A stretch of 64,000 nt of DNA from Shewanella halotolerans (GTDB taxonomy: Bacteria; Pseudomonadota; Gammaproteobacteria; Enterobacterales; Shewanellaceae): contig NZ_CP080417.1 of assembly GCF_019457535.1 (NCBI RefSeq), positions 62,001 to 126,000 of the forward strand, in the 5' to 3' direction. A program made the position numbers and the translations under genes. Positions 1-7,025 of the stretch are shown piece after piece. The notes beneath the pieces are model-generated. The model did no database searches. It saw nothing but the letters and a program-made list of their open reading frames with translations, and was not told where the DNA came from. Each line of letters begins with the position of its first letter. The stretch's first letter is position 1.

Positions 1-846
1 GTTTTGCGACTCGTATCTGACGATATCCGTGGCTTCGATGATGCCTATGGGTTTGCGTCCCTTGCACACCGGTAGATGATGCACGTTGTAGCGCAGCATG
101 GTGAGCATGGCCTCATAGACATAGGCGTTATGGTCTAAGGTGATCACTTCTGTGCTCACCACGCTGGCCAGCTCGGTGCCTGGATCTATTCCCTCGGCCA
201 AGACCCGGGTGCAGAGATCCCTGTCTGTGATGATGCCAAGCAGGGGACTGGTATCGGCATCATCCTCTTCCAGGACGTCCGGGTCGATCACCAGGAGGGC
301 GGAGACATTCTCCTGAGCCATCATGATGGCGGCCTGTTGTATGCTTTCGCCTTTATGGATCAGCGGGGCATCCCGGGTGAGTAGTGTCTTCACCTTAGAG
401 GTGGTCAGATCGTTCTGTTCGCTGGAGTTAGAGACAGTCTGGCGCAGCCGGGCGCTGTCTTCTACTTCGACGAAGTCGGCAAAGGTGTCGTACTCATCGT
501 ACAGCTGCTGGAAGATTGCCTCTGGGATGCAATAGACCAGGGTGTCCTCGATCGCCTTGACCGGGAAGCGCACCTTGTTGTTGGTAAGCAGGCCCATTTG
601 GCCGAAGAGATCGCCGCTATCGAGGCGGTTATAGAGTTCGCCCTTGCGGCGGTAGACCTCTACCACGCCGCTGCGCACCATGTAGAGGTCATGGATCTGA
701 TCGCCAAAGTGGATGATGGGGGTGTCTTGGCGGTAGTAGGCGATCTCCACATGGTGGCTCACCATGTCGACCACCTCGTCGGGCAGGGCGTTAAACGGGG
801 GATATTGGCTTAAGAAGTTTTGGATCTCGTTTAACTCTGCTTCCAT
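1..846 (-). CDS. CNMP-binding/CBS-pair/DUF294 signalling protein, C-terminus cut off by window edge
   Basis: Only the first 282 codons are inside the window; the gene continues beyond position 1. Translated here by hand, the protein starts MEAELNEIQNFLSQYPPFNA and has an N-terminal cyclic-nucleotide-binding (CNMP/CRP-like) domain at about residues 10-125 (for example HFGDQIHDLYMVRSGVVEVY). A pair of CBS domains follows at about 155-280 (HKGESIQQAAIMMAQENVSA; LLGIITDRDLCTRVLAEG). This order is that of the DUF294 nucleotidyltransferase-like family, whose C-terminal putative nucleotidyltransferase domains would lie outside the window. Members are cytoplasmic and presumed to sense a nucleotide; the substrate is not known. 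It lies 95 bp downstream of the regulator gene on the same strand. Confidence 0.85.
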   Translation of the reverse strand, partial: MEAELNEIQNFLSQYPPFNALPDEVVDMVSHHVEIAYYRQDTPIIHFGDQIHDLYMVRSGVVEVYRRKGELYNRLDSGDLFGQMGLLTNNKVRFPVKAIEDTLVYCIPEAIFQQLYDEYDTFADFVEVEDSARLRQTVSNSSEQNDLTTSKVKTLLTRDAPLIHKGESIQQAAIMMAQENVSALLVIDPDVLEEDDADTSPLLGIITDRDLCTRVLAEGIDPGTELASVVSTEVITLDHNAYVYEAMLTMLRYNVHHLPVCKGRKPIGIIEATDIVRYESQN

Positions 847-941
847 AGATCTGCCTGTGGCTGATTTTCTCCTGCGATGGCTAACATACTAACTCAAAGA
901 CAAAGCGATGTGTGGGCCACTGCCCAAAAAGATCCCCGGGT

Positions 942-1847
942 CTAGTGAGCCGTCCACAACATCTGGCCGCACTGGCTGAGATCATAACCGCCCAGCTGAG
1001 CCGCCAGCTGACGGGTCTGGGTGCTGCCGAGCATCTCAAACAGGGCCTGGAGCTGACGACGGAAGTAGATCCCCTGGGGCATCACGAAGTCGAAGGATTC
1101 GGTGACCAGAGGCACGAAGCTCAGGCCACTCTCCAGCGCCACCGACTGACAGCCGAAGCCGATATCGGCCTCGTTACGGGCGATGAAGCCTGCAAGCTCG
1201 CGCTCGCTATAGGCGGTGATCTGCGGATTGAGCTGCTCTATGCTGGCACCTTGCTTGATCAGCCAGTGTTCCAGGTGTTGCTGACTACCTGCACCGGCCT
1301 GGCGGCCGACCCAACGCCAGGGCAGGCTGATCACTTTCTCCTCTTCCTGGCATCTGTGGTGCATCTCGCTGCGCATCATCAGCCCCTGCTGGCGGGTGTA
1401 GCCGTGCACCATCACCCACTGCTGGTGGTTGGGGTAGCCCTTGAGCAGGGCGGGGTGACGTATGTTGCGCTCCTCCACATTGCCCCAGTGCAGGGTACAG
1501 ACGTCGGCGTAGCCGCGCGACAGGAGATCCAGCCCCATGCGGGAGCCGGTGGAGCTATAGCTGATAAGATCGCTCTTGCCTATCTTAGACATGAGACGGG
1601 CCACCAACATGGAGAGCAGGGGGTCGTCGCTGCCGGTGATGTGCATGCGATCCGACAGCATGCCGCTATGGCAGGAGTCCATGACCCAACGGTCGATCAA
1701 AATCTTGGGAAACAGCCACTTACCCGTCACCTTGGTGGCGGGCAATATGCGGTCATTGGCCATGGAGTAGACCTTCTTCTCATTCAGGTCGAGATATTCG
1801 GCGACCTGTTTGGCGCTCATGTAGACGAGTTCGCTGGGTTCAGTCAT
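942..1847 (-). CDS. One-component transcriptional regulator: excisionase-type HTH plus periplasmic-binding-protein-like domain
   Basis: 301 aa. Residues about 8-55 form a helix-turn-helix of the excisionase/MerR-like kind (MSAKQVAEYLDLNEKKVYSM), followed by a PBP-like domain (PF12727 type) at about 75-290 with the ligand-pocket style stretch YSSTGSRMGLDLLSRGYADV. Soluble, no signal peptide. In this family the PBP-like half resembles ModA/TupA, the molybdate and tungstate binders, so an oxyanion or pterin ligand is a reasonable inference but is not shown. It sits 23 bp behind fdhD and was probably co-transcribed with it, which points to control of formate dehydrogenase genes. The overlapping long open frame on the plus strand is a shadow. 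Confidence 0.85.
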   Translation of the reverse strand: MTEPSELVYMSAKQVAEYLDLNEKKVYSMANDRILPATKVTGKWLFPKILIDRWVMDSCHSGMLSDRMHITGSDDPLLSMLVARLMSKIGKSDLISYSSTGSRMGLDLLSRGYADVCTLHWGNVEERNIRHPALLKGYPNHQQWVMVHGYTRQQGLMMRSEMHHRCQEEEKVISLPWRWVGRQAGAGSQQHLEHWLIKQGASIEQLNPQITAYSERELAGFIARNEADIGFGCQSVALESGLSFVPLVTESFDFVMPQGIYFRRQLQALFEMLGSTQTRQLAAQLGGYDLSQCGQMLWTAH

Positions 1848-1870
1848 TGATAATCCTTTAACCTTCGCCG

Positions 1871-2716
1871 TTAACCTAGATTACGTTTCGGCGGTGTGGC
1901 ATCAAATTCGATATTTTCCGCACCATGATAGATGAGGAAGTGGCGCCCCTTGGCGCGGGCGATCATGGTGATCCCCAGCTTCTGGGCCAGTTCCAGCCCC
2001 ATCTGGGTGGCACCGCTGCGCGAAAGCAGGACGGGGATACCCATCTTGGCCACCTTGATCACCATCTCTGAGGTGAGTCGCCCCGTGGTGTAAAACAGCT
2101 TGTTGCCACCGCCCTGCTGCTTGAGCCACATCTCGCCGGCGAGGGTGTCGACCGCGTTGTGACGGCCGACATCTTCGACGAAGCCGATGATCTGATCGCC
2201 CTCGCATAGGCCACAGCCATGCACGGCACCGGCATTCTTATAGGTCTCGTTGTAGGCGCTGATGTTATTGAGCAGGCTGTAGAGCATGCTCTGTTTCAGC
2301 TGAGGCGTGGGCAGGCGGATATCCTCGACACCATCCATGAAGCCGCCATAGACAGTGCCCTGGCCGCAGCCTGTGGTGACCGTCTTCTCCGCCAGTTTCT
2401 CCTCCAGGTGCGCCGTCGACTCCTTGGTGATCACCGCCGCCGAGTTGACCTCCCAATCCACAATCACAGACTCGAGCTGATGGACGTCGCTGATGAAGCC
2501 CTGGTTCTTCAAATAGCCTAGTGCCAGTGCCTCGGGACGGGCACCCAGTGTCATCAGGGTCACTATGGGTCGCCAGTTCAGGTAGAGAGTGAGGGGGCGC
2601 TCGCAGGCGATATATTTGTCGACCACTTCGCCCTGCTCGTTGATGGCTTTCACCGCCATGGTGAGTGGGGCATCGGCTTGGGTCTTGACCAGTGTGGGGT
2701 GTTTGAAACTTGTCAT
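1871..2716 (-). CDS. fdhD: Formate dehydrogenase sulfurtransferase/accessory protein FdhD
   Basis: 281 aa from the ATG at 2716 (MTSFKHPTLV); an in-frame GTG start at 2770 would add 18 residues but has poorer family fit, and ribosome binding sites are weak for all candidates. FdhD passes sulfur from IscS to the molybdenum cofactor of formate dehydrogenase, a step required for activity. Family landmarks are visible: the GFVEDVGRHNAVDTLAG segment at about 178-194 and the preceding HGCGLC. Odd point: the sulfur-relay CxxC of the E. coli protein (TGCGVCG) is TGCGQGT here, so only Cys117 is kept; a separate CGLC lies at 168-171. First gene of a minus-strand pair with the HTH-PBP regulator, divergent from the fdh accessory genes. 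Confidence 0.93.
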   Translation of the reverse strand: MTSFKHPTLVKTQADAPLTMAVKAINEQGEVVDKYIACERPLTLYLNWRPIVTLMTLGARPEALALGYLKNQGFISDVHQLESVIVDWEVNSAAVITKESTAHLEEKLAEKTVTTGCGQGTVYGGFMDGVEDIRLPTPQLKQSMLYSLLNNISAYNETYKNAGAVHGCGLCEGDQIIGFVEDVGRHNAVDTLAGEMWLKQQGGGNKLFYTTGRLTSEMVIKVAKMGIPVLLSRSGATQMGLELAQKLGITMIARAKGRHFLIYHGAENIEFDATPPKRNLG

Positions 2717-2853
2717 TGCTCTCGTCTTGTTGCATTGGGGCGCATTGAGCATAGCAAGTATCGTTCCCACGCAAGGATTTCGAGTGTAAATGCGTGATCC
2801 AGGCGCCGACTTTGTGTGATGTCGCCCTTTTCTGTCCCGGCCAAAATGGCTTT

Positions 2854-2870
2854 TAGGACAAATTGTCCTA
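2854..2870. promoter_or_regulatory. 17-bp palindrome in the fdhD / DUF3305 divergent control region
   Basis: The sequence TAGGACAA-A-TTGTCCTA is a perfect inverted repeat with 8-bp arms and a single central base. It lies between the divergent fdhD and DUF3305 starts, about 140 bp from each. It looks like the operator of a dimeric repressor or activator. The neighbouring HTH-PBP regulator is the obvious candidate to bind it; that is inference from position only. Confidence 0.6.
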
Positions 2871-3011
2871 CGCTTGTTAGGGATTTGATGATCCAGTTCA
2901 AACTATTCCCCTTCTAGCGATGGCATGTAAATTGCTTCGTATAGGTCTATCGCTAACCCAATGCCCGGCGAATCAGCAATACGCCGGCCTGCTAGGCAAA
3001 ACGGAGACGCA

Positions 3012-3482
3012 ATGCAACATACCGAAAGTCAATGGCCCATGTATGTTTCACTGAAAAAGGTGGAGAAACAGATGGGGCGCTGGACCGCTGAAAGTTGGGA
3101 ATTAGATCAGATAGTTCCCGCCACCCAGCCCGCACCAGCCGGGGCCCACATAGTGATGCTTGAACTCTACAAAGATGAGCGCGGCAGCTATCGCATCAAC
3201 CTGGATATGGATAACGCCATGCTCTACGTGGTGTGCGACGAGCTGGAAGATGGCACCTGGGTGCCCGCCTATATCTCGGCCGACCAAAATGTCGCAGCCG
3301 GTTGCCTCGAGGGCGACACCCCAGTGCTGAACTTCCCCATGCCCAAGGCGATCGCCTGCTGGATAGAGGCCTTCATCACCCGTCACGGCGAGGTGGAGAT
3401 ATGCGCCCATAGGCGTAAGCATGTCAATCGCCGTAAGAACGAGGGGCCGAGTACCAATCCGGATAGGGGGCTAGTGTCCTGA
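3012..3482 (+). CDS. DUF3305 family protein of the formate dehydrogenase accessory operon
   Basis: 156 aa from the ATG at 3012, chosen because GGAG lies just upstream (3003-3006); a longer frame opens at 2961 without such a site. The protein is soluble with no signal peptide, begins MQHTESQWPMYVSLKKVEKQ and has a conserved middle (VVCDELEDGTWVPAYISADQ) followed by LNFPMPKAIACWIEAFI, the pattern of DUF3305. The tail is basic (HRRKHVNRRKNEG). Function is unknown; the family is found almost only beside DUF3306 and fdh genes, which is the case here. Its stop overlaps the next start by one base (TGATG), implying translational coupling. Confidence 0.85.
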   Translation: MQHTESQWPMYVSLKKVEKQMGRWTAESWELDQIVPATQPAPAGAHIVMLELYKDERGSYRINLDMDNAMLYVVCDELEDGTWVPAYISADQNVAAGCLEGDTPVLNFPMPKAIACWIEAFITRHGEVEICAHRRKHVNRRKNEGPSTNPDRGLVS

Positions 3483-4072
3483 TGAGTGAGAAGCCAAGCG
3501 GACTCTTTGCACGCTGGACTCAGCGTCGCCAACAGGTGCAGGCCGAGGAAGAGGCGGCGCGTCTGGCTGAACAGGCCCAGGAAACGCCGGTCGAGCCATC
3601 GGTTGAGGCCGAAGGCGCGGATGGTGTCGAAGCTAGCGACCAAGTCGCTCCCGAAGAGAAGAAGATACTGACTGCCGAGGACCTACCGGATCCCGAGAAG
3701 ATAGAGGTGGGCGGCAGCTTCGCCAGTTTCATGGCCGACAACGTCGATCCTGATGCCAAGACGGCGGCCCTGAGGGCCCTGTGGAAGCAGCCACACTATC
3801 ACGAGATCGATGGCCTGCTGGAATATGCCCTGGACTACACAGACCAGCCCAAGTTGACCGCCGAGGTCTCGGCCGAGCTAGCCAAGAAGGTCTTCAGGCA
3901 TCTGATCAAGGATGAAGAGAAGGTCGAGGCGGCTGCCGAGACGGCGGAAATCCAGCTGGCACAGCAGGAAAATGCTGCGCCTCAGGTCGAGGACAATTTG
4001 GACAGGGCATCCGACGAGGTGTCCCAAAATGAACCAGAAATACAGGCCTCAACCAAGCCTCCTGTTGTTTAA
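3482..4072 (+). CDS. DUF3306 family protein of the formate dehydrogenase accessory operon
   Basis: 196 aa. The N-terminus (MSEKPSGLFARWTQRRQQVQ) is basic and helical, followed by an acidic, Ala/Glu/Val-rich linker to about residue 65. The conserved core EDLPDPEKIEVGGSFASFMA and VDPDAKTAALRALWKQPHY (about 66-110) identifies DUF3306. A second acidic low-complexity tail follows. No membrane segment or signal peptide. The role is unknown; constant linkage with DUF3305, the ferredoxin and the TorD-like protein suggests a part in assembling formate dehydrogenase. It is coupled to DUF3305 by a one-base overlap and followed by 181 bp before the ferredoxin gene, where I see no clear terminator. Confidence 0.85.
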   Translation: MSEKPSGLFARWTQRRQQVQAEEEAARLAEQAQETPVEPSVEAEGADGVEASDQVAPEEKKILTAEDLPDPEKIEVGGSFASFMADNVDPDAKTAALRALWKQPHYHEIDGLLEYALDYTDQPKLTAEVSAELAKKVFRHLIKDEEKVEAAAETAEIQLAQQENAAPQVEDNLDRASDEVSQNEPEIQASTKPPVV

Positions 4073-4253
4073 GGTAAGTTTAGAGTGCTTTTAAATCCAT
4101 AAATTTGGTACGTGAATTGCTGTATTAACGACAATTAACAACGAGTTAGATAATCGTTGAACTTAGGGTGAAGCTGGCGCAACAAGCGCATGCCGTCAGA
4201 GCACAACAGCCACCCGGCTGATACAGCAGCCAAATACTGCTTAGGAACGCAAT

Positions 4254-5930
4254 GTGAGCATGCATTTAGAGACGAGCGACAATTTGGCCCACCTGAAACA
4301 GGTGCGCCAGCAAGTGTTGGGACAGACACAAATTCTGCAAAACCTGATCCCACCCACAGTGAGTTACACCACAGAGGGCAATGTGTTGATCATTGGCCCG
4401 GAAGACTTGGCTCGCCTGGCGGCCGACAAGCTGGCCAACATGGGTCAGCGCGCCATTCTGGCCAACGAATCGATCACCAGCCAGGATGAAGACCACCTGG
4501 AGAAGGTGATGAACGCCGCCGAAGATGTCGAGAGCTATTACAACAAGCTTATCGAGATCAAAGGCTTCCTGGGTCAATTCCAGGTCAAGGTTGAGCATGA
4601 CAACGGCACCGCTGACCTCAGCCTGGTGGCCATTCGTAAGGCCCATTTCGATCTTATCCTCGACCTTAGCCAAGCGCCCTGCATCAACCTCGAGATGCTG
4701 CCACCGGGTTACTTCTACGTGGGGCAGGATGAGGCCAAATTGATGGATGCCATCGCCCAGCTGCCCGAGTTGATCGGCGAGTTCGACAAGCCGCGCTACG
4801 TCAAGGTGAACAGCGATATCTGTGCCCACCACAGAAACGGTATCGATGGCTGTAACCGCTGCCTCAACTTCTGTCCCGCCGACGCCATCGCCAGCGTGGA
4901 CCATAAGATAGAGATCGACCCTTACCTCTGCCACGGTGCGGGCAGCTGTACCAATGCCTGTCCGACCGGCGCCATCAGCTATGACCTGCCGACGCCACAG
5001 GCGCTGCACTCCTACCTGAACAAGTTGGTGACACGTTTTCGCAGTGCGGCGCAGACAGCTCCAGTGATTTTATTCCACGATGCCAGCCTGGGTGCCTCGC
5101 TGATCGGCGATGAGCTGCCCGGTGCCATCTTGCCGGTGGAGCTGGAGGAGATCACAGTCGCCAGCATGGATCACTGGATGGCGGCCCTGGCCTGGGGCGC
5201 GCGTCAGATCTTGGTGCTCAACACTGAGGCCACAGCGCCAACCCTGACCCAGATGCTCAACGGCGAGCTCAAGCTGGCCAACGAGATCCTCGACGAGATG
5301 GGTCAGCCACAGCGTGTGAGCGTGATTGAGGCCAGTCAGATTGCCGAGCTGGCCGCACTGATCGAACCTAGCGCCAGCTGGCCCATGATAGTACCGGGCG
5401 AATTTGCCGCCACCACTAAGCGTGAGACCCTCTACGCGGCGATCGATCACCTCAACAGCCAGGCGGCCTCTACCGATGCCTGTCTGAGCAAGAGCAATAT
5501 TCCTTACGGTAAGGTGAGTGTTAATACCGATAACTGCACCCTGTGTCTCTCCTGTGTGTCGACCTGTCCGACACAGGCGCTGACCGACGGCGGCGAGAAG
5601 CCCGCGCTCTATTTTGTCGAGCAAGCCTGTGTGCAGTGCGGCCTGTGTGAGTCGGCCTGTCCGGAGAAGGTGATCAGCCTGACACCACAGATCAATTTCG
5701 ATGCGACTGCTCGTCAGAGCCGTCAAACCCTGAATGAGGAGGCCCCGTTCGAATGTATTCGTTGTGGTACCCCATTCGCCACCCAATCCATGGTGCAACG
5801 GATGCTGGATGTAGTCGGCGGACACAGTGCCTTCAGTGCCAATACCGAGCGTCTGAAGATGTGTAGCGACTGCCGGGTAAAAGACATGTTTGAAGACATA
5901 CTTCAAGATCCTGAAAAGCAACTGCGATAA
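4254..5930 (+). CDS. Cytoplasmic multi-cluster 4Fe-4S ferredoxin-type protein of the fdh accessory operon
   Basis: 558 aa from GTG 4254 (GGA about 7 bp upstream); ATG 4260 is the alternative. There are two ferredoxin modules. The first, at about residues 191-245, has CNRCLNFCPADAIAS and CHGAGSCTNACPTGAIS. The second, at about 423-480, has CTLCLSCVSTCPTQAL and CVQCGLCESACPEKVIS, so four [4Fe-4S] clusters are likely. Two further CxxC pairs near the end (CIRCGTPF, CSDCRVKD) could hold another metal. No signal peptide, so cytoplasmic. Homologues sit beside fdh genes in Shewanella and epsilonproteobacteria. Whether it carries electrons to the cofactor-maturation step or to another acceptor cannot be told from sequence. 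Confidence 0.88.
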   Translation: MSMHLETSDNLAHLKQVRQQVLGQTQILQNLIPPTVSYTTEGNVLIIGPEDLARLAADKLANMGQRAILANESITSQDEDHLEKVMNAAEDVESYYNKLIEIKGFLGQFQVKVEHDNGTADLSLVAIRKAHFDLILDLSQAPCINLEMLPPGYFYVGQDEAKLMDAIAQLPELIGEFDKPRYVKVNSDICAHHRNGIDGCNRCLNFCPADAIASVDHKIEIDPYLCHGAGSCTNACPTGAISYDLPTPQALHSYLNKLVTRFRSAAQTAPVILFHDASLGASLIGDELPGAILPVELEEITVASMDHWMAALAWGARQILVLNTEATAPTLTQMLNGELKLANEILDEMGQPQRVSVIEASQIAELAALIEPSASWPMIVPGEFAATTKRETLYAAIDHLNSQAASTDACLSKSNIPYGKVSVNTDNCTLCLSCVSTCPTQALTDGGEKPALYFVEQACVQCGLCESACPEKVISLTPQINFDATARQSRQTLNEEAPFECIRCGTPFATQSMVQRMLDVVGGHSAFSANTERLKMCSDCRVKDMFEDILQDPEKQLR

Positions 5931-5940
5931 GAGTTTAGCC

Positions 5941-6606
5941 ATGACCGAATTAGTAAGAGAAGTTTCAGAAAACGATCAGTTGAGAGCCGATATCTACCAG
6001 CTTTTGGCGGCGCTTTTACGCAAGCAGCCAAGTGCTGAACTGTTGCAGTTCCTTTCCACCCTGGAGATAGATGCCGACGATGACAGCGACATGACCAAGG
6101 CCTGGTTGGCGCTTAAATTGGCGGCGGGCCAGTTTACCCCTGAGCAGCTGGAAGATGAGTACTTCAACATCTTCCTCGGCGTGGGTAGCGGTGAGATCTT
6201 GCCCTATGGCAGCTGGTTTATGACTGGCTCGCTGATGGACAAGCCGTTGGCACTGCTCAGACAGGATCTGGCCCAGCTGGGGTTTGAGCGCAGCGAAGAG
6301 GTGAAGGAGCCGGAAGATCATGTGGCCGCCCTGTGTGAGGTGATGGGCACCCTGATCCTCGAGGCGCCTGGCTTCCGTCAGTTGGCGTTTTACCAACGTC
6401 ACATCGGCAGCTGGATCGATCGCTTCTGTGACCACCTGGGACGGGCGCCAAGCGCGGCCTTCTATGCCACTGTGGCCCAGCTGGCGAAGGCGTTTTTCGT
6501 CATCGAAGCCAACGAATTTGAACAACTTAAGTTAGATATTCCGGTGAACTGCCCCGGCAGCGAAGCGGAGAAGATTGAACCGACAGCCAGCGAACTCGCG
6601 TCCTAG
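5941..6606 (+). CDS. TorD/DmsD-family molybdoenzyme chaperone
   Basis: 221 aa from ATG 5941 (MTELVREVSENDQLRADIYQ), 10 bp after the ferredoxin stop; an upstream in-frame start would lie inside that gene. All-helical protein with the family landmarks YFNIFLGVGSGEILPYGSWF at about 75-95 and EEVKEPEDHVAALCEVMGTL at about 120-138. This is the E-x2-DH motif by which TorD-type chaperones are recognised. Such proteins bind the twin-arginine leader of a molybdoenzyme and hold it until the cofactor is in place. The client is probably FdhA, and possibly the small Tat protein encoded next. Same operon as the ferredoxin gene. Confidence 0.9.
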   Translation: MTELVREVSENDQLRADIYQLLAALLRKQPSAELLQFLSTLEIDADDDSDMTKAWLALKLAAGQFTPEQLEDEYFNIFLGVGSGEILPYGSWFMTGSLMDKPLALLRQDLAQLGFERSEEVKEPEDHVAALCEVMGTLILEAPGFRQLAFYQRHIGSWIDRFCDHLGRAPSAAFYATVAQLAKAFFVIEANEFEQLKLDIPVNCPGSEAEKIEPTASELAS

Positions 6607-6625
6607 GTTGTGGTTTAGCTTAGTG

Positions 6626-6645
6626 GTCGGCGCCAACGCGCCGAC
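6626..6645 (+). other. Intercistronic hairpin between the chaperone and fdh operon genes
   Basis: Perfect 8-bp stem GTCGGCGC / GCGCCGAC with a CAAC loop, 20 bp after the chaperone stop and without a following T-run. It is more likely an mRNA processing or stability element than a full terminator. The rest of the 167-bp gap up to the small Tat gene could hold a promoter; none is clear. Confidence 0.5.
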
Positions 6646-6773
6646 ATATTGAAACCGAGGGGCAACCCTCATCAAGCGTCGGGTTCTGGTCTTAGTGTCG
6701 ACTTATCTGCAAAGCCAAATCGACCGAGATGAAGAGACTAGAGCCTAAATTGAGTCAACATCAAGGAGACACT

Positions 6774-6974
6774 ATGAAGAAGCAAGCTTCTGATATGGGT
6801 CGTCGTCAATTGCTAAAAGCATTAGCCCTGGGCAGTGCAGCGGGTGCCGTGGCAACCGTGAGCGGCCAGGCCGCGGCGGCAACGCCTGCACCTCAAAAAG
6901 ATGCAGCGCAAGGCGATGGTTACCACGAGACAGATCATATTCGTAGTTATTACGCGTCGTTACGTACCAAGTAA
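6774..6974 (+). CDS. Small twin-arginine protein of the formate dehydrogenase region (copy 1)
   Basis: 66 aa from ATG 6774, which has a strong AAGGAGA site; an in-frame ATG at 6729 lacks one. Residues 9-35 are a twin-arginine signal (GRRQLLKALALGSAAGA) ending in AxA-like sites. The remaining roughly 30 residues end in the motif DGYHETDHIRSYYASLR. It matches the 'formate dehydrogenase region TAT target' family (TIGR02811), one copy of which precedes each fdhA here. Its function is not established; it may be a small subunit of the enzyme or an export partner. Located 51 bp upstream of fdhA. Confidence 0.9.
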   Translation: MKKQASDMGRRQLLKALALGSAAGAVATVSGQAAAATPAPQKDAAQGDGYHETDHIRSYYASLRTK

Positions 6975-7025
6975 GCCTTGGACGAGTAATTACGCAGTAA
7001 TTCAATAACATTAGGAGAGTGTGTG

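Noticed and set aside
912..1850. 312-codon open frame on the plus strand
   Set aside because: Exact shadow of the HTH-PBP regulator on the minus strand; its translation is His/Ala/Leu-rich with no recognisable domain.
4029..4094. Short frame encoding MNQKYRPQPSLLLFKV
   Set aside because: Overlaps the end of DUF3306 in another frame, no ribosome site.
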